DNA of 64,000 bases from Hymenobacter jeongseonensis (lineage in GTDB: Bacteria > Bacteroidota > Bacteroidia > Cytophagales > Hymenobacteraceae): positions 372,001 to 436,000 of the forward strand of contig NZ_JADQDQ010000001.1 of assembly GCF_015694725.1 (NCBI RefSeq), in the 5' to 3' direction. Both the position numbers and the translations under genes were made by a program. This document shows positions 35,222 through 44,593 of the stretch, piece by piece. A model generated the notes under the pieces. It was not told where the DNA came from. It saw only the letters and a list, made by a program, of their open reading frames with translations, and made no database searches. How positions within the stretch are numbered: position 1 is the first letter of the stretch; every line of letters starts with the position of its first letter.

Positions 35222-35377
35222 GCAACTTGCCTGGCTATAAGCAAAAATTTCACTTCTGACAGACAATGCTTTTGTAGTTAGGAATGTGGTTTGGGCCGGT
35301 GCGGTAGCGTAGCTTGCAGGGTGGGCGGCCTTTCCTGTGGATTGCCGTTTGCTTATCGTTACATCTTGCTGGTTTAC

Positions 35378-37438
35378 GTGCACAAATCAATTCTGCCCAC
35401 TGCCTACTTTCTCCTATTTGGCTCCGCTGCTTGCGCCCAGTCCCCCGTTGTTACCGGTTTGCAGCCTGGTCGCAGCGCCGTGGCGGCACCGCGTACGGCT
35501 CCGGTGAGCATCACTTTGTCGCAAGCTGTTGCCTCGGTTTCGGCAGGGACAGTAGAGGTGCATTCGGTGCGGGCTGGTGGCCGAAAAGCCGGCACTTTTA
35601 GTGCCAATGGCAGTACTATTGTCTTCGCACCAACCACTCCTTTTCTGCCCGGCGAAACGGTGCAGGTAACCGTGCCCGCCACGGTGCAGAGCACGGGAGG
35701 GATAGCGGCAATACCTTACTGCTATCAATTCACAACCGGAGTCGACGGATTTGGTGGCGGCACGTTTGCTCCCCCGGCTGCCAAGCCCAGCCTCGTGCCC
35801 GTTGCCACCGGCCCATCCAGCTTGGTACTGGGCGATGTGGACGGCGACGGCGACCTCGACCTACTAGTAGGTACCGGCGAAAATGTGGTGAGCGTGCGCC
35901 TGAACAGCGGTCTGAACAGTGGGAACTTCGTGTCCGCCAGCCAGAGTGCTGATTTCCCGCTGGGCAGTTCGCCGGGCCTGGTCCGCCTGGCCCTGGGGGA
36001 TATTGATGGAGACACCGACCTGGATTTGTTGGCAACATTGGTCAACGGCAGCTTGGCCATCCGCCTGAACAACGGGGTGAACAGTGGCTTCTTTGTGCCC
36101 CCCAATCAGGCCAGCGTTTCCGTGGGCAGCGTCCCGGTCGGCTTGGCGTTAGGCGACATCGACGGCGACGGCGACCTGGACGTCCTTACGGCGAATGCGG
36201 GCAGTAATACCGTCAGCATTCGCCGGAATGACGGGGTCAACAGCGGGGTTTTCTGGGTAGGCGCTAATAGTGCTGAAGTTTCTGTTGGAACAGTTCCCAG
36301 CCAGGTATTACTGGGTGATATTGATGGGGATGGGGACCTGGACCTGGTAGCGATTTGTGCCGGCAACACCAACGTGGCGAGTGTTCGGCTAAACAGCGGC
36401 CTGAACAGCGGCACCTTCGGGGCTCCCACTGCGAATGCGGATTTCAGCCTGGGAGCCTTTACACGCAACGCTACGTTGGGTGACATCAACAACGATGGCT
36501 ACCCCGACCTGGTGGTGAGCAAAGGGGGCGCGACGGACGGCGTTGATACCTGGCTCAATAACATGGGCAATGGGTTCAGCGCCTTTCAAAGCATGGGCGT
36601 TTCGCGCCATCCCCTCGATATTGCCCTTGGCGATGTGGACGGTGATGGCGACCTGGATATGCTGATTGGCAACGACAACAACACCGCGACGGTAACCCTG
36701 CGCCTGAACGCCGGCCTTGGCAGCGGAATATTTGTGGAGCCTGTTTTCACGGCAGAGCCGGGGGTGGGCGCCAGCTTTCCGTGGGCAGTGGCACTGGGCG
36801 ACGTAGACGGGGATGGCACCCTGGACCTGATAACGGCTAATAACAACAACAGCGGCAGCGGCTCGGGCGGGGGCTCCGGCACTGTGAGCGTGCGGCTGAA
36901 TCAGCTTTCCAGTTTGCATACCGCGCTCAACCCCGCAAGCGGCTCGATAGGGGCGGCCATCCTGCTGCGCGGAACCGACGTAACCAGGGCCAGCGCCGTG
37001 AGCTTCAACGGCACCCCGGTGCCAGCGGGCGACTTCAGTGTCGTGTCGCCTACCCTGTTGCGGGTGCGGGTGCCCGGCGGGGCCACTTCCGGGCCAGTCA
37101 CCATCACCACTCCCCAGGGCATTCTCACAAGTAGTACCCAATTCATAGTTAGTAGTGCGCTGGCTACTGCCCCGCAGCGTCCCACGGCTGGCCTGCTTGT
37201 GTATCCAAGTCCCAGTCATGGTCGCCTCACGGTGGTGGTGCCGCCGGTAGCCGGCGTAGCCACGGCGCATATTACGCTGCTGAATATGCTGGGGCAGACC
37301 ATGCAGCAACGGCAGGTATCGCTACCAGCCGGCGGAGCCCAGGTCAATCTCGACGGTTCTCAATTATCGGCAGGGATATACGTGGTGCGGTTGCAAGCTG
37401 GCGTGCACACCGAAACCCGGCATGTGGTGATAGAATAG
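35378..37438 (+). CDS. T9SS cargo protein with FG-GAP/VCBS calcium-type repeats
   Basis: The signal peptide is short (HKSILPTAYFLLFGSAACA, then QSPVV). An Ig-like domain of the SbsA kind follows, then seven repeats with calcium-binding-like cores such as GDVDGDGDLDLLVG, GDIDGDGDLDVLTA and GDVDGDGTLDLITA, which form an integrin-like seven-bladed propeller (FG-GAP/VCBS). An IPT/TIG-like domain (LNPASGSIGAAILLRGTDV) and a type A sorting domain (LLVYPSPSHGRLTVVVPP to IYVVRLQAG) end the protein. No ATG precedes the signal; GTG 35378 was chosen over TTG 35291. Adhesion or glycan binding is likely from the folds but not shown. Confidence 0.82.
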   Translation: MHKSILPTAYFLLFGSAACAQSPVVTGLQPGRSAVAAPRTAPVSITLSQAVASVSAGTVEVHSVRAGGRKAGTFSANGSTIVFAPTTPFLPGETVQVTVPATVQSTGGIAAIPYCYQFTTGVDGFGGGTFAPPAAKPSLVPVATGPSSLVLGDVDGDGDLDLLVGTGENVVSVRLNSGLNSGNFVSASQSADFPLGSSPGLVRLALGDIDGDTDLDLLATLVNGSLAIRLNNGVNSGFFVPPNQASVSVGSVPVGLALGDIDGDGDLDVLTANAGSNTVSIRRNDGVNSGVFWVGANSAEVSVGTVPSQVLLGDIDGDGDLDLVAICAGNTNVASVRLNSGLNSGTFGAPTANADFSLGAFTRNATLGDINNDGYPDLVVSKGGATDGVDTWLNNMGNGFSAFQSMGVSRHPLDIALGDVDGDGDLDMLIGNDNNTATVTLRLNAGLGSGIFVEPVFTAEPGVGASFPWAVALGDVDGDGTLDLITANNNNSGSGSGGGSGTVSVRLNQLSSLHTALNPASGSIGAAILLRGTDVTRASAVSFNGTPVPAGDFSVVSPTLLRVRVPGGATSGPVTITTPQGILTSSTQFIVSSALATAPQRPTAGLLVYPSPSHGRLTVVVPPVAGVATAHITLLNMLGQTMQQRQVSLPAGGAQVNLDGSQLSAGIYVVRLQAGVHTETRHVVIE

Positions 37439-37528
37439 ATTAGTTGAGGCAGGCGGACAAGCTTGGCATCATTACTCATTACTCATTACTAAGTAGAGTG
37501 CAGCAGAACTGCCTGTGCTCCCCGGTTT

Positions 37529-38242
37529 CTAAAGCTGCATATACTGGCGCTGGGCGCGCTGCTTATCGGGCTTGGGGGCGGTGGGCTGCTGCTCAAGTAG
37601 CTCCAGTAGGCGCTTGGGGGTGAAGCCGGTGAAGTCCTTAATAACCGTGAGGGGGTTCTGAAACGCCTTGGCCGGCAGGGTGGAGGCCACTGCTACGCAG
37701 CGCATGCCAGCTTTATAGGCAGCCTGCTCGCCCAGTACGGCGTCTTCGAACACGACGCAGTCTTCGGGGCGGGCGCCCAGCCTGGCGGCGCCCACGGAGA
37801 AGGTGTCGGCGTGGGGCTTGCCGCGCGCAATGTCGTCCTTGCCAATGACGACGTCGAAGTAGCGGCGCAGGTCGAGGTGGTCGAGGATGTAGCTGATGGT
37901 TTCGGGCGGAGAGCCGGTGCCGAGGCCGATTTTGAAGCCGGCCGCGCGCGCTGCTTCCAGGAAGGCCACGAGGCCGGGCATGGCGCGGCGCTTGCTCCAG
38001 TACAGGGTGCGGTAGAGAAACTCGCGCTGCCCGGCGTAGTCTTTGAGCTGCTTGGCGGGCACGGGATGCCGGAAAACCGTTTTGAGGATGTTGGTAGCGG
38101 GCATGCCGTTGAGGCGGGCCAGCAGCTTGCGGGCATTGGTGGTGAGGCCAAGGTCGCGGAACAGCAACTGAAAGGCACGCGCCTGGTAGGGCGTGTTGTC
38201 GACAATGACGCCGTCTAGGTCGAAGAGGAGAGTAGGTTTCAT
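37529..38242 (-). CDS. HAD-family phosphatase (beta-phosphoglucomutase-like)
   Basis: This 237-residue protein has the HAD nucleophile motif LLFDLDGVIVDN (DxD near residues 8-10), motif II GTGSPP near residue 115, and the loop-3 GARPEDCVVFEDAVLG with the acidic pair. The cap domain is alpha-helical, as in beta-phosphoglucomutase and related sugar-phosphate phosphatases. The exact substrate is not clear. The C-terminus is extended by about 30 residues with APKPDKQRAQRQYMQL, also kept in the truncated copy at 34887-35174. It converges with the T9SS gene at 35378-37438. Confidence 0.9.
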   Translation of the reverse strand: MKPTLLFDLDGVIVDNTPYQARAFQLLFRDLGLTTNARKLLARLNGMPATNILKTVFRHPVPAKQLKDYAGQREFLYRTLYWSKRRAMPGLVAFLEAARAAGFKIGLGTGSPPETISYILDHLDLRRYFDVVIGKDDIARGKPHADTFSVGAARLGARPEDCVVFEDAVLGEQAAYKAGMRCVAVASTLPAKAFQNPLTVIKDFTGFTPKRLLELLEQQPTAPKPDKQRAQRQYMQL

Positions 38243-38307
38243 GGGGAATGAGCAGAACGATAACCGCGCGCCGGGGCCGCGTAAGCTGGACTGAAGACGG
38301 ACGGGGG

Positions 38308-38315
38308 TATCTTTG
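38308..38315 (+). promoter_or_regulatory. Promoter -7 element before the PafA-like gene
   Basis: TATCTTTG matches TAnnTTTG and lies 26 bases before the TTG start at 38342. It supports that start. Confidence 0.6.
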
Positions 38316-38341
38316 CCGCCGCTAGACTTACCTTATTTCGA

Positions 38342-40051
38342 TTGAAAAAGATATTTGCTTTTGCCGTGGCGGCAGTGATGGCCGTCCCGGCGTTTGCCCA
38401 GAAAGCTGCCAAACCACTGCCTCGCCCCAAACTCGTCGTAGGCATTGTGGTGGACCAAATGCGCTACGATTACCTCTACCGCTACTGGAGCAAGCTGGGC
38501 TCGGGTGGTTTCAAGCGCTTGCTGGGCGAAGGCTTCAGCTTCGAAAGCTGCAACTACAACTACGTGCCCACCTACACCGGGCCCGGCCACGCCAGCATCT
38601 ACACCGGGGCCACGCCGTCGGTCAACGGCATCATCGGCAATAACTGGTTTGAGCGCGAGACCGGCAAAGGCACGTACGTGACCGACGACAAAACCGTGCA
38701 GTCGGTGGGCGGTACGGGCGGGGCGGGGCAGATGTCGCCGCGCCACATGCTCAGCACCACCATTGGCGATGAGCTGCGGCTGGCCACCAATTTCCAGAGC
38801 AAGGTCATCGGCGTGTGCATCAAGGACCGGGGCAGCATCCTGCCCGCCGGCCACGCCGCCAACGCCGCCTATTGGTACGACGGCGCCAACGGCGCCTTCA
38901 TTACCAGCACCTTCTACCAAACCCAGCTGCCGGCGTGGGTCACCAAATTCAACGACGCAGGCCACCCCGCGCAGTACCTGAGCAAGCCTTGGGAAACGCT
39001 GCTGCCGCTCAGCGCCTACACCGAAAGCACTCCCGACGACGAACCCTGGGAAATTACCTTCAAGGGCGAAGACAAGCCCGTGTTTCCGCACAACCTGCCC
39101 GTGCTCAGCGCCACGCCCACGGCGGCCGGTGCCCAAATCCTGAAGACGGCCGACGAAGAAAAACCCCGGCCCACCCAAAACCTGGACCTCATTCGCTGGA
39201 CGCCCTTCGGCAACTCGCTCACCGCCGACTTTGCCCTGGCGGCCGTGCAAGCCGAGCAGCTGGGCCAGCGCCCCGGCATCACCGACATGCTCACGGTAAG
39301 CTTCAGCAGCACCGACTACATCGGGCACTGGTTCGGGCCCAACTCCGTGGAGGCCGAGGACACTTACCTGCGCCTCGACCGCGACCTGGCCCGCCTGCTC
39401 ACCCAGCTCGATAAAACCGTGGGCAAGGGCCAGTCCCTGGTGTTCCTCACCGCCGACCACGGCGCGGCCAATGCCGTGGGCTTCCTGAAGGAGCACCGCT
39501 TGCCCGGCGGCGGCGCGGGCGTGGCCCCCATGCGCGACTCGGTGCAGCGCGGCCTCACCCGCCTGCACGGGGCCGGCAACTGGGTGCTCGATTTCGACAA
39601 CCTGCAGGTGTACCTCAACCGCCCGTTGCTGGCCAAAAAAGGCCTTGAGCTGGCTAAAGTGCAAGCCGAAGTGGCCACCCTGCTGCTTGCCCTGCCCGGC
39701 GTGGCCCAAACCCGCACCGCCGCCGACCTGCAAAGTGCTCACTGGAGCGAAGGCACCGGCATGCTCCAGGAAAACGGGTTTTACGCGCCCCGCTCGGGCG
39801 ATGTGCTGGCCGTGCTGCTGCCCGGCTGGCTCGAAGCCTACACCTATCCGGTGGTGAAAGGCACCACCCACGGCGCGTCGTGGTCGTACGACACGCACGT
39901 GCCCCTACTTTTTTGGGGCTGGCACGTAAAGCACGGCGAATCGGCTGCCCCCGTGAAGGTGGTGGACATTGCGCCCACCATGGCGCGCTTCCTGCACATT
40001 CAGGAACCAAGCGGAGCTTCCGGGGTTCCTTTGGTGGAGGTGCTCAAATAA
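38342..40051 (+). CDS. PafA-like alkaline phosphatase
   Basis: A signal peptide (KKIFAFAVAAVMAVPAFA) directs export. The mature protein belongs to the alkaline phosphatase superfamily: VVDQMRYDYL holds the first metal aspartate (D38), VPTYTGPGHASIYTG the nucleophile Thr79, and IIGNNWF the Asn100. IKDRGSILPAG carries Lys161 and Arg163. These match the K/R pair of the phosphate-irrepressible PafA monoesterases, so phosphate monoesters are the likely substrates. Metal ligands follow in DYIGHW (D325, H329) and ADHGAAN (D372, H373). The start is TTG, with a promoter motif 26 bases upstream. Confidence 0.88.
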   Translation: MKKIFAFAVAAVMAVPAFAQKAAKPLPRPKLVVGIVVDQMRYDYLYRYWSKLGSGGFKRLLGEGFSFESCNYNYVPTYTGPGHASIYTGATPSVNGIIGNNWFERETGKGTYVTDDKTVQSVGGTGGAGQMSPRHMLSTTIGDELRLATNFQSKVIGVCIKDRGSILPAGHAANAAYWYDGANGAFITSTFYQTQLPAWVTKFNDAGHPAQYLSKPWETLLPLSAYTESTPDDEPWEITFKGEDKPVFPHNLPVLSATPTAAGAQILKTADEEKPRPTQNLDLIRWTPFGNSLTADFALAAVQAEQLGQRPGITDMLTVSFSSTDYIGHWFGPNSVEAEDTYLRLDRDLARLLTQLDKTVGKGQSLVFLTADHGAANAVGFLKEHRLPGGGAGVAPMRDSVQRGLTRLHGAGNWVLDFDNLQVYLNRPLLAKKGLELAKVQAEVATLLLALPGVAQTRTAADLQSAHWSEGTGMLQENGFYAPRSGDVLAVLLPGWLEAYTYPVVKGTTHGASWSYDTHVPLLFWGWHVKHGESAAPVKVVDIAPTMARFLHIQEPSGASGVPLVEVLK

Positions 40052-40129
40052 GTTACTTTTTTCCTAAGCCCTCTTCCTATAGGGGAAGGGGCGCTTTACT
40101 GCTGTCTTATCTCAATCAATCCTAGTTAC

Positions 40130-40690
40130 ATGGCCAACCATTTCAATCCCTGGCACAACGTGTCGCGCGGCGACAACAACCCTCAGGTTGTGCAATCCAT
40201 CATCGAAATCCCCAAAGGCAGCAAGGGCAAATACGAGCTCGACAAAGAAAGCGGCCTGCTGAAGCTCGACCGCGTGCTGTTCTCGGCCGTGCACTACCCG
40301 GCCGCCTACGGCTTCATTCCTCAGACCTATTGCGACGACAAAGACCCGCTGGACATTCTGGTGCTGTGCTCCGTCGACATCGTGCCCATGTGCCTCGTGG
40401 AAGCCAAGGTTATTGGCGTGATGCAGATGGTGGACCAGGACGAGGAGGACGATAAAATCATCGCCGTAGCCGCCCACGATATCTCCGTGAACCACTACAA
40501 CGACATCAGCGACCTGCCGCCGCACACCCTACTGGAAATGCAGCGCTTCTTTGAGGACTACAAAGCCCTGGAGCACAACAAGCACGTCACCGTGGAGCGC
40601 TTCATGGGCAAGGAAGACGCCTACCGCATCATCAACGACAGCATCAAGCTCTACGAAGCCACCTTCGGCGAGCAGTACGCCATGAAATAG
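40130..40690 (+). CDS. ppa: Inorganic pyrophosphatase (family I)
   Basis: Ppa hydrolyses pyrophosphate to two phosphates in the cytoplasm and pulls biosynthetic reactions forward. Family signatures are visible: [23 protein letters not shown] near residue 23-45 and [24 protein letters not shown], which contains the DxDPxD metal-binding segment. Length is 186, a little above the bacterial norm of 175. It follows the phosphatase gene after 78 bases that contain a small hairpin near 40070-40092. The pair may or may not be co-transcribed. Confidence 0.96.
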   Translation: MANHFNPWHNVSRGDNNPQVVQSIIEIPKGSKGKYELDKESGLLKLDRVLFSAVHYPAAYGFIPQTYCDDKDPLDILVLCSVDIVPMCLVEAKVIGVMQMVDQDEEDDKIIAVAAHDISVNHYNDISDLPPHTLLEMQRFFEDYKALEHNKHVTVERFMGKEDAYRIINDSIKLYEATFGEQYAMK

Positions 40691-40766
40691 GGGCGCAAGG
40701 CGTCTCACGGATGGGCTTAACTGGCCTTATTCGTCTTCTGGGGCCCCTTTCACGTAAAGGCGAAGC

Positions 40767-41450
40767 ATGACCATCCCGCGTCCTGCTTCGCCTTTTTGGC
40801 GTTTTTGCTACGAAAACAGTTTGCTTTTAGTCGTTGGGTTGCTGATACTGCTGAGCTTGGGCGGACAGTTCGTCACCGGTTGGTACGACTACAACGACGA
40901 GCTTCGGGAAATGGGCTTGGCCGAACTCACCGCCGGGCAATACCTCACCTCGGGCCATTTCCTGGAAGCCACGTTTGAGAATTGGGAAAGCGAGTTTCTG
41001 CAGATGGCCCTCTACGTGCTGCTCACCGTATGGCTGCGTCAGAAAGGCTCTTCCGAATCGAAAAAGCTCTACGAAGAGGAAGACGTAGACGCTGAACCCG
41101 ACCCCCGCAAAGAAGGCGCGCCCTGGCCCGTGCGGCGCGGCGGCTGGGTGCTGGCCCTCTACAAAAACTCGCTCAGCATCGCCTTTTTCGTCTTGTTTCT
41201 GGCCTCCGTGTGGTTGCACGCTAAGGGCGGCGCCGAGGTGTACAGCATCGAGCAAGTGCATCAGGGCAAAGCGGCCGTGAACGTCTGGACGTACTTCGCC
41301 ACTTCGCGCTTCTGGTTCGAATCTCTGCAGAACTGGCAGAGCGAGTTCCTCAGCATCGTGAGCATTGTGGGGCTGAGCATCTTTCTGCGCCAGCACGGCT
41401 CGCCCGAAAGCAAGCCCGTGGATGCAGCGCACTCGGAAACCGGCCGGTAG
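40767..41450 (+). CDS. DUF6766 membrane protein
   Basis: The 227-residue protein has about four membrane helices (near 18-35, 70-90, 132-150 and 190-205). It contains an internal duplication: GHFLEATFENWESEFLQMAL and SRFWFESLQNWQSEFLSIVS are two forms of the same segment, each followed by a helix and an LRQxGSxESK end. This matches the DUF6766 family by pattern. No function is known for it. It lies 76 bases after ppa and just upstream of a UbiA-like gene. Confidence 0.8.
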   Translation: MTIPRPASPFWRFCYENSLLLVVGLLILLSLGGQFVTGWYDYNDELREMGLAELTAGQYLTSGHFLEATFENWESEFLQMALYVLLTVWLRQKGSSESKKLYEEEDVDAEPDPRKEGAPWPVRRGGWVLALYKNSLSIAFFVLFLASVWLHAKGGAEVYSIEQVHQGKAAVNVWTYFATSRFWFESLQNWQSEFLSIVSIVGLSIFLRQHGSPESKPVDAAHSETGR

Positions 41451-41487
41451 CTGCCCTCACACTGCGGCCGCGGCGCTAAATTTACCC

Positions 41488-42369
41488 GTGGCCCATTCGC
41501 TTCTGTCTGTTTCTCCTGCCGTGCCAGGCCGCTCCCTTCCGGCCCGTGTGCTCGATGCCGTGCTCTACAGCAGCGCGTGGCTGGCCGCCGCCGCCGCTGC
41601 CCAAACGGCGGCCACCCTGCACCAATGGCCGCCCCTGAACGCCGGCGGGTACCGGCTAGTGGGGCTGGTATTTGCGGCCACGCTGCTGGTATACAACTTG
41701 GATGCGGCCTTGCCCTTCAAGCACCGTGAGCCCGCCGGCACTTCTGCCCGCAAGGCCTGGCAGCAGCGCCACCGCTTGCTGCTGGTGGGCTTGGCGGGCG
41801 GGGCTGCGCTGGTGGCAGGCTTTTTCTTTTTCGTGGACGGATGGTGGCACTATTGGCGCTTGCTCCTGCCGCTGGTGGTGCTGGCGCTGGTGTATTCGTG
41901 GCCGCTGTGGCCGTGGCGCGGGCGGCCCCGGGCCCTGCGCGAAGTGCCGCTGCTAAAAGGCTTTGTGATTGCCACCGTCTGGACCGCCGTGACCGTGGGC
42001 CTGCCCCTACTGTTCCTGCACCAGCCGGTGGCTGCCGGAGCGGGCTTAGCCGCGCAGCGATTTTGCCTGATAATGGTCATTACCATCGTGTTCGATATTC
42101 GCGACTATGGGCGCGACCGGCGGGCGGGCACCCGCACCTTTCCGGGCGTGCTGGGTGTGGCCGGAGCCCGGCGGCTGGCGCTGGCGTTCCTGGTGGCTTC
42201 GATGGGGCTGGGATTGGTGCGGGGCGCTCCACCGCTGGCCGTGCTCCTGCCCGGTGCGCTCACCGCCGGCGTGGTGAGCGCCACCGAAGAAACCCGAGGC
42301 GACTACTTCTACGCCCTGCTCACCGACGGGCTGCTGCTGGTGCAGGCCGCCGCGTACTTCGTGTTCTGA
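41488..42369 (+). CDS. UbiA-like membrane prenyltransferase homologue
   Basis: The protein has about eight hydrophobic segments and two polar loops typical of the UbiA superfamily: YNLDAALPFKHR in the first half and VFDIRDYGRDRRAGTRTFP in the second. The latter fits the DxxxD diphosphate-binding motif. The first motif is weaker than the canonical NDxxDxxxD, so the enzyme may have a changed substrate or lost activity. GTG at 41488 was chosen, 37 bases after the DUF6766 stop. An ATG at 41422 would overlap the previous gene and add a non-membrane tail. Confidence 0.7.
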   Translation: MAHSLLSVSPAVPGRSLPARVLDAVLYSSAWLAAAAAAQTAATLHQWPPLNAGGYRLVGLVFAATLLVYNLDAALPFKHREPAGTSARKAWQQRHRLLLVGLAGGAALVAGFFFFVDGWWHYWRLLLPLVVLALVYSWPLWPWRGRPRALREVPLLKGFVIATVWTAVTVGLPLLFLHQPVAAGAGLAAQRFCLIMVITIVFDIRDYGRDRRAGTRTFPGVLGVAGARRLALAFLVASMGLGLVRGAPPLAVLLPGALTAGVVSATEETRGDYFYALLTDGLLLVQAAAYFVF

Positions 42370-42371
42370 TT

Positions 42372-43907
42372 CTAAATCAAATGACTGCACCGGCTCAGCG
42401 CCGGGCCGAGTTGGCGCACGATGTCGCCCGCTATCAGCCCGGCCTCGCCGGTTTCGTGGGCGGCAAGGTCGCCCGCCATCCCGTGGGCATATACCCCTAG
42501 CCGCACGGCATCAGCGGGTAGGAGTCGGGCATCGGCGCGCAGAGCCAGGAGCAGGCCGGTGAGCACGTCGCCGCTGCCGCCGGTGGCCATGCCGGGGTTG
42601 CCGGTGCTGTTGAAATGCAACTCGCCGCCGGGCGTGGCCAGGCAGGAATAGGCGCCTTTGAGCACCACCAGGCTGCGGTGCCGTTGGGCAAAGTCGCGCA
42701 GCAGTTCTAAGCGGTGGTAGTCGTCGCGCGCAGGCTCGGTGAGGCGCTCAAACTCCTTGGGGTGCGGGGTAAGCACGGTGTTTTCGGGCAGCAAGTCCAG
42801 CAGCTCGCGGTGCTGCCCCAGTAGGTTCAGTGCATCGGCATCAATGATAAGCGGCATCGGCTGGGAGCGACCGGGAGCAGCGGCCGAATCTCTCAGGAGC
42901 TGCCGCAACACAGCTAAACTGGCCGCTTCCTGCCCCAGGCCCGGGCCGATGCCTACGGCCTGATAAGGAGTTAAGTCGGGCAGTTCGCTGATGACGTCCG
43001 GCTGCGGGTCGGGCAGGCACATGGCTTCGGGCACGCTGATTTGAAAGATGTCGTAGCCGCAGCCGGGCACGCGGGCTGTGAGCAGCCCCGCGCCGCCGCG
43101 CTGGCAGGCGCCCGCCGCCAGCACCGCCGCGCCCATTTTGCCCCGGCTTCCGGCCAGCAAAAGTGCGTGCCCAAACGTGCCCTTGTGGCTGAACCGGGAG
43201 CGGGGCGGCAGGGAGCCGGCCACGGCCGCCGCGTCCGTATAATGCCAGGGCGAAGCGGCGTTGGCGATGAACTGCTGGCTTAGGCCAATATCCCCCACGT
43301 GCCACTCGCCCACGAATTTTGCATTCTGAGGTAATAGAAACGCCAATTTGGGCAGGCCGAAGCTGACGGTGTGTTCGGCCCGTACCACGGCGCTGTCGGC
43401 GGGTTGGGGCGCATCGGCAAACAGCCCACTCGGAATGTCCACGGCCACCACACGGGCATCGGCTGCAGCTAGGTGGGCAACCAGGGCCGCGGGGAGTCCT
43501 TCCAGCGGCCGAGAAAGTCCGGTGCCAAACAGGGCATCAACCACAAGGGTGTGCGGCGCGATGTGGGGGAGGTGGGCGGCGCTGATGTCTGTCACCGGCA
43601 CGGCGGCGGTTAGCCGCTGGCGGTTGTGGCGCCAGTCGGCGGAGTGCTGCTCGGCTGGGAGTAGGGCCACGCGCACGGCGTAATGGGCTTGCTGCAGTAG
43701 CCGAGCCGCCGCGAGGCCATCGCCGCCGTTGTTGCCGGGGCCGCACAGCACCAGAATTTCCCCGGCGCTGGCGGTGGCGTAGCGGCCCCGAAACCACTGC
43801 ACAAAGGACTCGGCGGCCCGTTCCATTAGCTCAGCCGAGGTGATGTTCTGCTCTTCGATGGTGGCTTGGTCGAGCTCCCGGGTTTGGGCGGCGGTGAGGA
43901 GTATCAT
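42372..43907 (-). CDS. nnr: Bifunctional NAD(P)HX epimerase/dehydratase
   Basis: This repair enzyme turns hydrated, damaged NAD(P)H back into the active cofactor. The N-terminal YjeF-type epimerase domain (residues about 1-210) shows LCGPGNNGGDGLAAARLL and LVVDALFGTGLSRPL. The C-terminal dehydratase, a ribokinase-like domain, shows HKGTFGHALLLAGSRGKMGA, then LTPHPKEFERL and the active-site segment NPGMATGGSGDVLTG. It is 511 residues long, normal for the fusion form. The frame is open to 44246, but ATG 43907 begins the family N-terminus (ILLTAAQTRELDQATI). It is divergent from the hydrolase at 43948. Confidence 0.94.
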   Translation of the reverse strand: MILLTAAQTRELDQATIEEQNITSAELMERAAESFVQWFRGRYATASAGEILVLCGPGNNGGDGLAAARLLQQAHYAVRVALLPAEQHSADWRHNRQRLTAAVPVTDISAAHLPHIAPHTLVVDALFGTGLSRPLEGLPAALVAHLAAADARVVAVDIPSGLFADAPQPADSAVVRAEHTVSFGLPKLAFLLPQNAKFVGEWHVGDIGLSQQFIANAASPWHYTDAAAVAGSLPPRSRFSHKGTFGHALLLAGSRGKMGAAVLAAGACQRGGAGLLTARVPGCGYDIFQISVPEAMCLPDPQPDVISELPDLTPYQAVGIGPGLGQEAASLAVLRQLLRDSAAAPGRSQPMPLIIDADALNLLGQHRELLDLLPENTVLTPHPKEFERLTEPARDDYHRLELLRDFAQRHRSLVVLKGAYSCLATPGGELHFNSTGNPGMATGGSGDVLTGLLLALRADARLLPADAVRLGVYAHGMAGDLAAHETGEAGLIAGDIVRQLGPALSRCSHLI

Positions 43908-43947
43908 GGGGCGGATGGGAAAGAAGGCAAGGCAGCTACTTTTGAAT

Positions 43948-44487
43948 ATGCAACAAACTACCCGCTTTTTCATCGTGCCGGGCCTTGGCAATTCTGGCCC
44001 CGACCATTGGCAAACCCAATTTGAACGCGCAAACCCCGCTTTCACCCGCATTGCGCAACGCGAGTGGGATGCCCCCGACCGCGAAGAATGGGTAACCACT
44101 TTGGAGCACGCGCTGGCCGGCGAAGACCTGCGCACCGTGGTGCTCATTGCCCACAGCCTGGGTTGCGTGACCGTGGCGCACTGGGCGGCGAAGTATGGCC
44201 ACCTCATCAAAGGGGCGCTACTGGTAGCCCCGAGCGACGTAGACACTGCCCATTACAGGGCTTTTCCCACCACGGGGTTTGGCCCCATGCCCTTGCAGCC
44301 GCTGCCGTTTCCGAGCACAGTAGTGGTCAGCACATCGGACGAGTGGGTCACCCTAACACGGGCCCAACAGTTTGCTCAAGCCTGGGGCAGCGAATTGGTA
44401 AACATTGGCGATGCTGGGCACATTAATGCGGCCAGCGGCCACGGCCCTTGGCCCGATGGCCTGGAACTCCTTCGGGACTGGGAGTAA
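43948..44487 (+). CDS. RBBP9/YdeN-type alpha/beta hydrolase
   Basis: A compact serine hydrolase of 179 residues. The family start FIVPGLGNSGPDHWQTQFE is present, with the nucleophile elbow LIAHSLGCVTVAHW near residue 74 and a C-terminal DAGHINAASGHG that provides the catalytic histidine. Physiological substrates for the family are poorly known; esterase activity is expected. The ATG at 43948 is 40 bases from the divergent nnr start, so the two genes probably share a regulatory gap. Longer in-frame starts inside nnr were not used. Confidence 0.9.
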   Translation: MQQTTRFFIVPGLGNSGPDHWQTQFERANPAFTRIAQREWDAPDREEWVTTLEHALAGEDLRTVVLIAHSLGCVTVAHWAAKYGHLIKGALLVAPSDVDTAHYRAFPTTGFGPMPLQPLPFPSTVVVSTSDEWVTLTRAQQFAQAWGSELVNIGDAGHINAASGHGPWPDGLELLRDWE

Positions 44488-44593
44488 AAACCAGCGTGCT
44501 CTCCAGCGGTTCTGTAGCAGGCATTGGCAAACCTCCCGGCCACGGCTGCGTTTACCCATTACCCACTTATAGCTAACCCGAACCCCCACCGAT

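Noticed and set aside
37473..37493. Short ATTACTC simple repeat
   Set aside because: Three units of seven bases after the FG-GAP gene are too short to support a function.
38333..39898. A 521-codon frame opposite the PafA-like gene
   Set aside because: The plus-strand gene has full family motifs, a signal peptide and a promoter. The antisense frame has no recognisable domain.
43937..43944. TACTTTTG as promoter of the RBBP9-like gene
   Set aside because: It matches the -7 consensus but is only three bases before the ATG, so a start of transcription would fall inside the gene.
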